The translations under genes and the position numbers were made by a program. A stretch of DNA of 64,000 bases from Capnocytophaga stomatis (GTDB lineage Bacteria > Bacteroidota > Bacteroidia > Flavobacteriales > Flavobacteriaceae). Under the pieces are notes generated by a model, which saw only the letters and a list, made by a program, of their open reading frames with translations, searched no databases and was not told the origin of the DNA. Positions 35,743 to 43,834 of this stretch are shown here, one piece after another; the stretch's first letter is position 1, and every line of letters starts with the position of its first letter. Where the stretch lies: assembly GCF_002302635.1 (NCBI RefSeq), contig NZ_CP022387.1:2356001-2420000 (forward strand), read 5' to 3'.

Positions 35743-36509
35743 TGAAAGTTAATTATTTAGAATTAATAAAAAATATCAAAGGAACATCTGTGCCGAAACC
35801 TCTTTCAGGTACATTATCAGGGCATTCAGCAGGAGAGCCTTTTGATAAACATGTTTATAACGAAATTAAGAAACAATTGCCTAATAATACTTTTAGGCAA
35901 TATGAATATTTGAACGACTTGTACAGTAAGAATGCGGAAACTATTGGAGTTGAGGCAAGAATGGCATTATTTAATTCACCGAGTATTTTATTTTTATTAA
36001 GTAGAGGGAAAGAAGCTACAAAAAAGTGGTCATTAGAAAATCCTTTTGATGAAAAGCAAGACGATACAGCTGACATACTTGTCGTAAAAGACGATTTTTA
36101 TGAAATAATTGATATAAAAACAAGAAATCTATCAAAAACTGCTCAACCTCCCAATATTATTTCAGCTTTCAAATTAGCACAACTTTGTGCTATAATGATT
36201 GATAATAAAGAGTTTGATAAATTATCAATCAATTATTTTGAGGTAGATTGGCTTTTAGAAAGAGAAAAATTGGTATGCAAGGACGCTTACTTTGTTAATT
36301 TATTCAAGTCTATTCCTGAAAACCTGTACATTAATTGGGCAGCAGCTATGCAAATTCAGTTTTATGTGTGTAATTTAGATCAAAATTTTGAAGGAACAAT
36401 TGAAGAATGGACTAAAAAATACCTTAAACACTTTGTAAATCAAGTTTACAGGCGTTCAGAATATATGATTAAGAAGTATGCTAAACCATTTGAGAAATAT
36501 ATTGTATAA
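35730..36509 (+). CDS. HincII/HindII-like type II restriction endonuclease
   Basis: The protein (259 residues) follows HincII along its whole length as I remember that sequence: SGTLSGHSAGEPFDK, FRQYEYLNDLYSKN, LFNSPSILFLLSRGKEAT, DDTADILVVKDDFYE, IDIKTRNLSKTAQPPNIIS and INWAAAMQIQF. The catalytic triad of HincII (Asp114, Asp127, Lys129) aligns with Asp115, Asp128 and Lys130 here. The intercalating Gln138 corresponds to Gln139. It should cut GTYRAC to blunt ends. The first ATG (35730) fits the HincII N-terminal length best. A second ATG (35742) overlaps the methyltransferase stop. Confidence 0.9.
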   Translation: MCKVMKVNYLELIKNIKGTSVPKPLSGTLSGHSAGEPFDKHVYNEIKKQLPNNTFRQYEYLNDLYSKNAETIGVEARMALFNSPSILFLLSRGKEATKKWSLENPFDEKQDDTADILVVKDDFYEIIDIKTRNLSKTAQPPNIISAFKLAQLCAIMIDNKEFDKLSINYFEVDWLLEREKLVCKDAYFVNLFKSIPENLYINWAAAMQIQFYVCNLDQNFEGTIEEWTKKYLKHFVNQVYRRSEYMIKKYAKPFEKYIV

Positions 36510-36611
36510 ATTTTACTGAAAACACTGATTATCTCAGCAATTAATTGCCTTTTCGCAACTTTTTTGTTTTCATAGCCTTTTACTTTTGCTCCATAATTTT
36601 AAAATGAATTT

Positions 36612-37304
36612 ATGGAAAATAAAAGCACCTATTATCAGGGGTATGATTTTTCGCCTTTGGAAGTTTTTGAGTGGATAAAACACGGAGCTTTGGAGCATAT
36701 CAACGCAAAAAAATGGCTCGGAAAATCAGATTTTGAGAAGTTTACAACTACTTTTGAAAAGCAATTTTCAGACAATTACAATCAGGTAAAATCATTTATA
36801 AACAATGATTTAGATAAAGGAAATGTGTCCTTTGCGGTTTTAGTTGTTTCGCTGTACGAAGCTTTTTTGGAAGTTGGGATTTGCCAAAAAACTACCCTGC
36901 GATGGGTGGAAGAAAGCATCAACGCTCCCACTTACGATTTCGTGGTTGAAGGAACGGAAAAAATGCTCGACAGTGCCGAAAATCCGTTTGCATCTTTGGT
37001 GCAGTCGTCAAAAATGAGAGAACAAACCTACTTCGGAAGCAGTTTTAACTTTGAACGCCCCATTGATGATGAATTTGGTTATGTTTTACACATCAAAAAA
37101 TGTCTTTTTCATCAAACTTTACAACACTTAAAGCGAACCGACCTCCAACCGATTATTTGTCGGATTGATTTAGGTTGGATTAACGGTATAAAACCTGAAA
37201 AACACGGCATAAGATTCGTTCGCCCTGTAACTTTCGCTTCGGGAAAGGTTTGTCAGATGTGGTTCGTACGGGAAGAAAAATCAGCTGTCGGCACAAACTT
37301 CTAA
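36612..37304 (+). CDS. Possible L-2-amino-thiazoline-4-carboxylic acid hydrolase-like protein
   Basis: The 230-residue protein is cytoplasmic and helical in its first half, with a C-terminal beta part (HGIRFVRPVTFASGKVCQMWF) resembling the last domain of the ATC hydrolase family. The resemblance is weak, so treat this as a hypothesis. A TACTTTTG element (36581-36588) lies 23 bases upstream. The last 38 codons exist a second time as a fragment at 55382-55519, so the gene family has been duplicated in this genome. The gene is followed by a hairpin, AATGGAGC (37314-37321) with GCTCCATT (37343-37350). Confidence 0.6.
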   Translation: MENKSTYYQGYDFSPLEVFEWIKHGALEHINAKKWLGKSDFEKFTTTFEKQFSDNYNQVKSFINNDLDKGNVSFAVLVVSLYEAFLEVGICQKTTLRWVEESINAPTYDFVVEGTEKMLDSAENPFASLVQSSKMREQTYFGSSFNFERPIDDEFGYVLHIKKCLFHQTLQHLKRTDLQPIICRIDLGWINGIKPEKHGIRFVRPVTFASGKVCQMWFVREEKSAVGTNF

Positions 37305-37424
37305 AAATCAAAAAATGGAGCAACACCTCAAAACTTGATGTCGCTCCATTGAATTGTTTTTAATTGGTTTAAAGTCGCTTTAATAACATAATTATGTTCT
37401 TTTAAAGAAATAAAAACTCTCTTT

Positions 37425-37673
37425 CTACTGCTTTTTCTTAGGTTGTGCGATTCCGTTGTGGTTTTTGTCATAGCCTTTGGCGTGGTCTTTGAAAAAAAAC
37501 GGCACGAAAATCAACAGCAAAACCGAGACTACGCCCACTATCATCACGGTAATGGCACTTTTTTTAAGTTGTTCGGGCGTGATTAGGGTGTCGTATTCCC
37601 ATAAATCGGCTAAAAAATAAGCCCCAACTGACAAGACAATCAGTACAACTATGGTTCCTATAATGTATTTCAT
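37425..37673 (-). CDS. Small two-helix membrane protein
   Basis: The 82-residue protein has two hydrophobic segments (about 3-23 and 41-62) and a basic, polar C-terminus (KDHAKGYDKNHNGIAQPKKK). I do not recognise the family. It is downstream of the SPFH gene but separated by a strong hairpin. Confidence 0.6.
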   Translation of the reverse strand: MKYIIGTIVVLIVLSVGAYFLADLWEYDTLITPEQLKKSAITVMIVGVVSVLLLIFVPFFFKDHAKGYDKNHNGIAQPKKKQ

Positions 37674-37716
37674 CTTTCTGGTTTTTTAAATATTTTGTTT
37701 GAAAATCAAAGCTGTC

Positions 37717-37775
37717 TGTCAGGCTGAGCGAAGTCGAAGCCTTGTAATGGGGCTTCGACTTTGCTCAGCCTGACA
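37717..37775. repeat. REP-like palindrome with 25-bp arms
   Basis: TGTCAGGCTGAGC-GAAGTCGAAGCC (37717-37741) pairs with GGCTTCGACTTT-GCTCAGCCTGACA (37751-37775) with one mismatch and a 9-base loop. On the minus strand it could also end the SPFH transcript. It has a much higher GC content than its surroundings, and a diverged half copy is present at 47275-47299. Confidence 0.9.
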
Positions 37776-37785
37776 AAAAATTAAC

Positions 37786-38787
37786 CTACATCTTCCTTAA
37801 AATTTCTTGTTTTTTAAGTTCAAAATCTTCTGCCGTGATGATGTTTTCATCAAGTAGGATTTTGAGTTTGCGAAGTTTTTCGCTAGCATCGGCATTGCCT
37901 GTGGCAAGAATGGTGTCGGTTTGTTCGTTGAACTTTTTGCCGATTTCCATCCCCACCCCGAATTGCAGTCCAGCCCCAGCCAGTCCGCCCTCATTACGAG
38001 CCGCATCGCGTAAGGCACGAAGTTTTTCAAGCTCCACATAATCCAGTCCTGCTTCTTTGGCGGCTTGTACATCGGCAGCCACGTCGGCAACGCGACCGAT
38101 ACGCTCTTGGGTAGCCTCATCAAATTGCGTTCCTACGATGCGAAAATCGGTAAGCTCCAGTCCTAATTTTTGATATTCATCATTGATTTTCAAGGATATA
38201 TCACGGGCGATGTCGTGAATTTTTCCGTCTATTTCAATGTAGGAATATTTCTTTTCGTGAATGATTTGGGCGATAAGCTGTGGAATGCGTTCAGCGATGG
38301 TTTCGCTCATTGTTTCGGACAGAAATTCGTCCGTTTCGCCAATAATTTCGGTATAAAAATACTTCGGATTGGCGATTTTATACGAAAAATTACCGTTTAG
38401 CCCCAATTCCACAGGAATTTTATAGGTGCTGTCGATGAATTTAATGGGGTTGGGCGTTCCCCACCGCTGACTCAGAATCTGTGCCTTACGGAAAAAATAA
38501 ATTTTGAGTTTATGCTCACTGTCAAAATTCTGACGCAGATTGACAAGCGTGGTAATAAACGGATGATTGTCGGTTTTGAGATTGTAAATCCCCTCATCTT
38601 CAATGATTTCCACCAACGACCCTTCATACACCAAGGCACAGCCCTGCGAAGGGGCAACAATGAGTTTGGAAGCGTTGATAATTTCATCGCGTTTTGACGG
38701 ATATTTCCACCAAAGTAGCTGTGGGTCAGGGTTTTTCCACTCGATAACGGCAGAAAGTTGATTACTAAAAATGTTACGTATGCTCAT
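37786..38787 (-). CDS. SPFH-domain protein with C-terminal SHOCT motif
   Basis: The 333-residue protein opens with MSIRNIFSNQLSAVIEWKNPDPQ, the beginning typical of the SPFH/YdjI-like (virion core-like) family. The SPFH fold extends to about residue 240. A Gly/Ala linker and a SHOCT-type tail (LRKLKILLDENIITAEDFELK) follow. These proteins form membrane-associated or oligomeric scaffolds and often accompany zinc-ribbon proteins. A TATCTTTG element (38864-38857, minus strand) marks its promoter. Confidence 0.85.
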   Translation of the reverse strand: MSIRNIFSNQLSAVIEWKNPDPQLLWWKYPSKRDEIINASKLIVAPSQGCALVYEGSLVEIIEDEGIYNLKTDNHPFITTLVNLRQNFDSEHKLKIYFFRKAQILSQRWGTPNPIKFIDSTYKIPVELGLNGNFSYKIANPKYFYTEIIGETDEFLSETMSETIAERIPQLIAQIIHEKKYSYIEIDGKIHDIARDISLKINDEYQKLGLELTDFRIVGTQFDEATQERIGRVADVAADVQAAKEAGLDYVELEKLRALRDAARNEGGLAGAGLQFGVGMEIGKKFNEQTDTILATGNADASEKLRKLKILLDENIITAEDFELKKQEILRKM

Positions 38788-38874
38788 CGTTTTTTGATTT
38801 TATCGTTAAGTTATTTTTTGTGGTTGCTTACATTTAGTGTGTAAAACTTATATTTTCAAAGATATAAAATTAGT

Positions 38875-38969
38875 TTCATTTTCCAGTCCTTTTTATTTAA
38901 AAATTTAAAATATGCTATAATATACAACAAATCCACCTAATAAAAAACTGATTTTTAGGATTTTTTTTG
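38875..38969. repeat. 95-bp direct repeat, copy 1
   Basis: This segment matches 39844-39937 with roughly 90% identity. The minus strand of both copies reads KKILKISF(L/F)LGGFVVYYSI, a hydrophobic peptide without an ATG, so the repeat may be the remnant of a small membrane gene. The 220-base gap 38788-39007 otherwise holds the SPFH promoter. Confidence 0.85.
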
Positions 38970-39007
38970 CTTTTATCCAAGAGAAATAATAAAAATGAAC
39001 AACATTA

Positions 39008-39361
39008 TTATTTTTTATTCTCAAAAAACTCCAACCAATTGCCATCGGGGTCTTCAAAGGTGAGCAGTTTTCCGTAATTTTCATATCGGATAGTGCCAAT
39101 AAAGCGGACATTTTTACTTTTTAGCTCCTCGTAAAGGGATTCTATGTCGTCCACTTCAAACATAATTCGCGTTTTTTGTGGTTTAACCTTTCCTTTTTCG
39201 GCAGGACGTTTAAGAATGGCAAAAGAAGTCGCCCCTAAATCAAATTCTACCCAATCTTCCTGCTGAAATTTCAGCACAAAGCCCAATTCTTGAAAGAATC
39301 TTTTAGAAACTTCCAAATCGCTGACATATACCCAACAGGCGTAGATTTTTTTGATAGTCAT
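39008..39361 (-). CDS. VOC (glyoxalase/bleomycin-resistance) family protein
   Basis: The 117-residue protein has two beta-alpha-beta-beta-beta modules, with YVSDLEVSKRFFQELGF at the start and a LLTFEDPDGNWLEFFE ending, as in many antibiotic-resistance-like and glyoxalase-like proteins. No specific ligand can be named. It lies with the next gene between two 95-bp direct repeats. Confidence 0.85.
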   Translation of the reverse strand: MTIKKIYACWVYVSDLEVSKRFFQELGFVLKFQQEDWVEFDLGATSFAILKRPAEKGKVKPQKTRIMFEVDDIESLYEELKSKNVRFIGTIRYENYGKLLTFEDPDGNWLEFFENKK

Positions 39362-39380
39362 CTTTATTTATGTTTTTATT

Positions 39381-39848
39381 TTATAAAATCTTTTCAGAAA
39401 GCACATTTACTTTATTTAAAGCTCTTCTGTTTTTATTAACAACCTGATTTCCAAAATCATCTTGTGTGTAAAAATTATAATCTTCAAATTCACAATCCGA
39501 CAATAAATAAACACTGCCATTTAAAATCTGAAATTGCTTTTCTCTTATTTGTCCAATTTTTATATCCAAAATTTCTGCTCCACGCATTATTTGATATGTC
39601 CACCCTTGTAAGTCTTTCGAGTAATCAAAAGCATAAAAATACTCTTTATTAGGGGTGATAATGATAAAACCTAAATCACCAACGCCTCCATTTTTCGGAG
39701 CAAAAGGACGATGAGCGTTTATCACTTGGTTTAAAATACCATTGCTCCCCAATATGCCCTTGTTGCCATCGGGAAGCGGTCGCTCATTAGTAGCCTCAAT
39801 AAATAAGACCGCTCTTGTATCGGTATTTTTAAGATTTTTTATTTTCAT
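39381..39848 (-). CDS. Hypothetical protein, immunity-like
   Basis: The frame extends to 39899, but I use ATG 39848 (MKIKNLKNTDTRAVLF), giving 155 residues without signal peptide. The start lies at the very edge of repeat copy 2. I do not recognise the family. The small size, acidic and aromatic content and surroundings of SUFU-type genes suggest an immunity or accessory protein. Confidence 0.6.
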   Translation of the reverse strand: MKIKNLKNTDTRAVLFIEATNERPLPDGNKGILGSNGILNQVINAHRPFAPKNGGVGDLGFIIITPNKEYFYAFDYSKDLQGWTYQIMRGAEILDIKIGQIREKQFQILNGSVYLLSDCEFEDYNFYTQDDFGNQVVNKNRRALNKVNVLSEKIL

Positions 39849-39937
39849 TTTCCAGTCCTTTTTGTTTAAAAATTGACAATATGCTATAATATACAACAAA
39901 TCCGCCCAAGAAAAAACTGATTTTTAGGATTTTTTTG
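39844..39937. repeat. 95-bp direct repeat, copy 2
   Basis: This is the partner of 38875-38969. It contains the upstream region and start codon of the gene at 39381-39848. Confidence 0.85.
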
Positions 39938-39950
39938 TGTTTTCGATTAA

Positions 39951-40511
39951 TTACAATACCGATTTTCTTTTAATATCAAAAATATCAATATTCTTTTGCT
40001 CAAATAAATCTTCCAAAGCATCTTTTCCATATTGAGTTAAATACTCTAACTCATTATTAGAAATGGGAATTGCTAATAAAAAATTAATATTAACTTCATT
40101 TATAGAAAATTCCTCCAATTTATCTTCCCACAAGAAAGGGGAAGTAAAGTAAATATGCTTCATTTCTATATTTGGATAATACATTTCTATTAAAGTTTGG
40201 AAAACAGCTCCTTCTACTGATTTCCATTTATCTTTCAAAATAAAAAAAGCAATAGAGCTTAATACATTAGAAAAATCTTTAAACTGAACATAAGAAGCTG
40301 CTAATATTTCTGTATGATTATTTTCAGAAGCTAATTCAGATAACCCTAATGTACTATAAAAAAGTACTTTTTCATCGACAGGGTCAGGACAAGAGAGTAT
40401 CCTTATAGAAAAATTCCCTGTTTCGTCACCATAAAGCTCTACTTTTGGCTGTGTCCCAAGTATTGGGGACAATTTTTTAAATAAATTAATTTGATATTGA
40501 CTTGGTTTCAT
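39951..40511 (-). CDS. SUFU (suppressor of fused)-domain protein
   Basis: The 186-residue protein shows features of the bacterial SUFU family: FYSTLGLSELA in the middle and the C-terminal LLAIPISNNELEYLTQYGK, LEDLFEQKNIDIFDIKRKSV. Bacterial SUFU proteins occur mostly as immunity proteins against polymorphic toxins. No toxin is encoded next to it here. It is transcribed with its neighbours on the minus strand. Confidence 0.82.
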   Translation of the reverse strand: MKPSQYQINLFKKLSPILGTQPKVELYGDETGNFSIRILSCPDPVDEKVLFYSTLGLSELASENNHTEILAASYVQFKDFSNVLSSIAFFILKDKWKSVEGAVFQTLIEMYYPNIEMKHIYFTSPFLWEDKLEEFSINEVNINFLLAIPISNNELEYLTQYGKDALEDLFEQKNIDIFDIKRKSVL

Positions 40512-40541
40512 TGTTCTAAAAAATATTTACTCATTAAAAAA

Positions 40542-41474
40542 TCACTCCCCAACTTCAATTCCCATATCTGCCATATTATTTTTTAAAATCGTGCTGATAT
40601 AATTTCCTTTTTTTCTGGAAATACAAGCGGTAGCATAAGTTCTAGGAGATTTATAAATAACTCCCTTGAAGTTTTCACTCCACAATACAGGCAACATATA
40701 GTAAGCGTTTTTTTTATTTTCGGTATTCATAACCCATTTTCCGCCGATATGTTTTCTAAATGTTTCTCCGATATATATCGTTAATAAATCTAATAGTTTT
40801 GCATTTTCTATCAACAGCGTATTATTCTCAAAGTTGGTAAATATCCATTGTTCTAAATCATCCAAAGATTGGATACTATAATCCAATGTAAGATGATGTT
40901 GTTGGGCAAAATTTTGGGTAAAATCATCCATTTTATCATCAATATAAAAAATCCAATCTTGGAAATTATCTTGTGTGTAGCTCATAATATTTCTTTTTTT
41001 ACATATTGGGTCAATTTGTTTTTCGGTTGGTAAATCAGACCAATCTATCAATTCAGGATTTATTTGGTTTTCAATAGCTCCCAATAATAGTCTTTCTTTT
41101 TTGCGTAAAATAAATGCTTTTATCAGATGAAAAGGAGACAACAATATCCCTTCCGTTGAGTGTCCTTCTATCACAGGAAAACCATAATAAAGCGAGTTAT
41201 TTACTTTGTCCAAATTGCATTTCCATTGTGCATTTTTAAAATTTTTTCTGACCACTTCTCCTAAATATGCCGATAAATCGTTGTAATCATCGTTTTCAAT
41301 AGTAATATCGTTATTTACGATATATTTTTCTATCAAATCTACACTTTTGATACTCAAATCAAAGTCTAAACCTTGCGATTTTGCTTTATTCTGAATACAT
41401 TCCAAATAATCATCTATGTTGAAAATAAAGTTTTCAAACTTATTTTCTAATTCTTTCACTTTGAATTTTTCCAT
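40542..41474 (-). CDS. Hypothetical protein with two tandem copies of one domain
   Basis: The 310-residue protein contains two related halves: residues 13-125 (FENFIFNIDDYLE, YLGEVVRKNFKNAQWKC, YYGFPVIEG) and 171-290 (FQDWIFYIDDKMD, YIGETFRKHIGGKWVM, YYMLPVLWS). I do not know the family. The location between SUFU and other short genes suggests an immunity-type role. Confidence 0.65.
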   Translation of the reverse strand: MEKFKVKELENKFENFIFNIDDYLECIQNKAKSQGLDFDLSIKSVDLIEKYIVNNDITIENDDYNDLSAYLGEVVRKNFKNAQWKCNLDKVNNSLYYGFPVIEGHSTEGILLSPFHLIKAFILRKKERLLLGAIENQINPELIDWSDLPTEKQIDPICKKRNIMSYTQDNFQDWIFYIDDKMDDFTQNFAQQHHLTLDYSIQSLDDLEQWIFTNFENNTLLIENAKLLDLLTIYIGETFRKHIGGKWVMNTENKKNAYYMLPVLWSENFKGVIYKSPRTYATACISRKKGNYISTILKNNMADMGIEVGE

Positions 41475-41566
41475 TTTTATAGCTACTTTATTTTTGAACC
41501 GATGTTGTCGGCGATGTCAAAGTTATAAACTTTTTGGTATTTAGGAAAATACAATCTATAATATTA

Positions 41567-41887
41567 TTATTCTGACATATTGGGATACAATGAAATACCC
41601 CATACAATATCTTTTAACATTTTCGCATAATCAGTTTCTCCTTCTTCTCCAATAAAATTTTTAGTTACAATTACCGCCATCGGATACTTTTTATAGGCTT
41701 CTTCTTTGGTGTAAATTTCACTGTTGTCAATAACAGAATTTTTAATATCCAGCAGTTGATTATAAAAAGAAATATTTATAGGATTATTCAGAGAGCAGTC
41801 ACACGTCTCTTTGGCTATCAATATCGCTTTTTCTACAATTTCTTTATAATATTTTTTGGTTAGATTATCCTCTAAATCTATATACAT
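41567..41887 (-). CDS. Hypothetical small acidic protein
   Basis: The 106-residue protein is cytoplasmic, acidic and helical, without motifs that I recognise. It belongs to the same minus-strand run as the SUFU and tandem-domain genes. Confidence 0.5.
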   Translation of the reverse strand: MYIDLEDNLTKKYYKEIVEKAILIAKETCDCSLNNPINISFYNQLLDIKNSVIDNSEIYTKEEAYKKYPMAVIVTKNFIGEEGETDYAKMLKDIVWGISLYPNMSE

Positions 41888-41918
41888 AATACTATTTTAA
41901 AAATTGATTTTTTGGCGT

Positions 41919-42299
41919 CTATATTTGGCTTCCGTCCCTTTTTGTGGTCGTCTGTAATGAAAAAAGTTCGCCATAATGAGACCCTTTCAATTTGCCAAAC
42001 AGTGTCTGGCATTTTGGGTACAACAGATATAAGTTCCTCATATTTTGCAGGTTAGACCTTGAAAAAACCTTGCCAAACTCTTTTGTGAGTTGTTTGGACA
42101 AGTTTTTCAGAAGGTTTGTGCCGTATTCGGCTCGGTCGGCATTGTTTTGTTCGTCTGTAACGATGATTTTGCCGATTTGCCAATAGGTTTTCAGTAAAAT
42201 GCTATTTACCTGAACCACAACATTATTCCTCGCTTGATTGAGCAATAATTTTATATCATCGTAGGCGGTATGTTTGTCCGATTTTTCTATTTTCATCAT
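41919..42299 (-). pseudogene. Truncated YhcG/DUF1016-type PDDEXK nuclease
   Basis: The N-terminal 100 residues match the DUF1016 N-terminal domain (LLLNQARNNVVVQVNSILL, TYWQIGKIIV, LSKQLTKEFGKVFSRSNLQNM). The sequence then leaves the family (SHYGELFSLQTTTKRD) and stops at residue 126, while intact proteins have about 340 residues. The C-terminal nuclease domain is missing, so the gene is broken. Confidence 0.75.
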
Positions 42300-42344
42300 T
42301 CAATTTATTACTTTGTAATGGTTAATCATTTGATTATATGCATC

Positions 42345-43607
42345 TTACCGCTCCGTTAATTTTTCTCTAAGTTCAAGTTTCTCTAATTTACCTTCTTTGG
42401 TATTGAGAATAAAAGAATCATAGTTGCTTATTAAATAACCGTCTTTTATTTTAGCAACAAAGTCATCGCTTAGATAGTGCATATCTTTATGACTTTGTAA
42501 GCTAAGTTTTATCTCGCCTGTTTGGGCATCAAGCACTTGAAAAAAGTAGGGACTGCTTTCTGCCCATTCGTGTTTGAAATGGATAAGCACCTCATTGTCA
42601 TCATAATGCAACACTTCGGGCTTAAAATAAAATCGTTCAGGGGTAAAATTCTCATAAGATAAAACTTGAGACTCTTTGTCTATATATAACTCACCTTTGA
42701 ACCAGCGAAAAAAATACCTCTTATATGGATACCCCGCTTGTCCTTGTCTTTTTACTTTAAAAAGCTCAGGTAGTTTATCTTTATCTTTTCTTGAAAAAAC
42801 AAATCGAGTTACTCCTTGTGGAGCAATCGGATTTTGGGCAATCAGCTGATCCATTTCTTTACGATTTCCATATAAAATCGCCTGATTAAGCTTGGGAAAA
42901 TAATAATACTCTTTGCCTAAATTATTGGTTATTTCAAGTGAATTTTCATAGGCACTGTTTGTGTCTATTTCGGCAAAGCCTTTTTCAAATTCAGGCAGTC
43001 CGATGGTTTGCGGTGTTACTTCACTGATGCTCAATGTGTTCTCGTCTAATAAAAACAGGCGATTTTTATTGATGACGATATAGGTTTTGCCTTCGTCCAT
43101 TTTTTTCCATTTAATAATAGGGTAAAAACCTTCTACATTAATTGGTACCGCAGCGATTTCTTCAAACGTTTGGGCGTGAAAAAAGCCAAAAGTGGGTTTG
43201 TAAGTTTGGTTAGGATGATTTCCAGAAACAATAGAGCCCACCACTATGGCAATGGGTTCGCCGTCTTTATCGGCTGTGGGTATAATTTCTTGAATATTCC
43301 AATAGGGCTTGTTTTCTTGAACCGCAGCCGTGGTGGGGGTGTAGGTTGATTTGGACGGCAGCAACGAAATTACCACCATCATCACAACAAACACCGCCAT
43401 CGCAAGCCCTAAAAATTTGAGTGCTTTTAGATGTTTTGCGGAAAGCTGAGGCGTATCATAAGTATGCCGATGATTGATGTTAATATCGTCATTATCAATA
43501 AAAAACTCTGATTTACAGCTCTTACAGCGGTAATAATCGGTTTTGGTTTCGGTCGCTTGTGTGCTGCCACACTGCGGACATTTGATGGGTTTGATTCGTT
43601 TTGCCAT
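42345..43607 (-). CDS. Membrane protein with N-terminal zinc ribbon and C-terminal propeller-like region
   Basis: The first 40 residues form a zinc ribbon (CPQCG...CKSCKSEF), followed by one membrane helix (about 65-84). An extracytoplasmic part of about 330 residues has beta-rich repeats reminiscent of a propeller (ETLSIS-type strands such as FHAQTFEEIAAVP and QVLDAQTGEIKLSL). The function is unknown. Confidence 0.65.
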   Translation of the reverse strand: MAKRIKPIKCPQCGSTQATETKTDYYRCKSCKSEFFIDNDDININHRHTYDTPQLSAKHLKALKFLGLAMAVFVVMMVVISLLPSKSTYTPTTAAVQENKPYWNIQEIIPTADKDGEPIAIVVGSIVSGNHPNQTYKPTFGFFHAQTFEEIAAVPINVEGFYPIIKWKKMDEGKTYIVINKNRLFLLDENTLSISEVTPQTIGLPEFEKGFAEIDTNSAYENSLEITNNLGKEYYYFPKLNQAILYGNRKEMDQLIAQNPIAPQGVTRFVFSRKDKDKLPELFKVKRQGQAGYPYKRYFFRWFKGELYIDKESQVLSYENFTPERFYFKPEVLHYDDNEVLIHFKHEWAESSPYFFQVLDAQTGEIKLSLQSHKDMHYLSDDFVAKIKDGYLISNYDSFILNTKEGKLEKLELREKLTER

Positions 43608-43706
43608 TGTTTAGATTTAAAGTTATGAACCACAAATGTAACTTTTTTGTAATAAACTACAAATGAAAAGAATAAAATTTAATTGGAAAGAAGATTAAAG
43701 AAATAA

Positions 43707-43732
43707 AAAGGAACGAAATTACTCGTTCCTTT
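43707..43732 (-). terminator. Terminator of the TonB-receptor gene
   Basis: AAAGGAACGA/TCGTTCCTTT is a perfect 10-bp stem with a 6-base loop. It lies about 100 bases past the receptor stop and is followed on the minus strand by T-rich sequence. The rest of 43608-43834 contains nothing that I recognise. Confidence 0.75.
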
Positions 43733-43834
43733 AAAAATATCTTAACCTGCTTCGATTAACGATAATCACCATTATTTAAACACTTGTCAAAAACTAAAAA
43801 ATATGTATTTTAAAGAAAAATATTCTATAAAAAC

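Noticed and set aside
38905-39111. Minus-strand hydrophobic frame KKILKISFLLGGFVVYYSIF as a gene
   Set aside because: It has no ATG, GTG or TTG close to the hydrophobic part in either repeat copy, so it is kept only as part of the repeat description.
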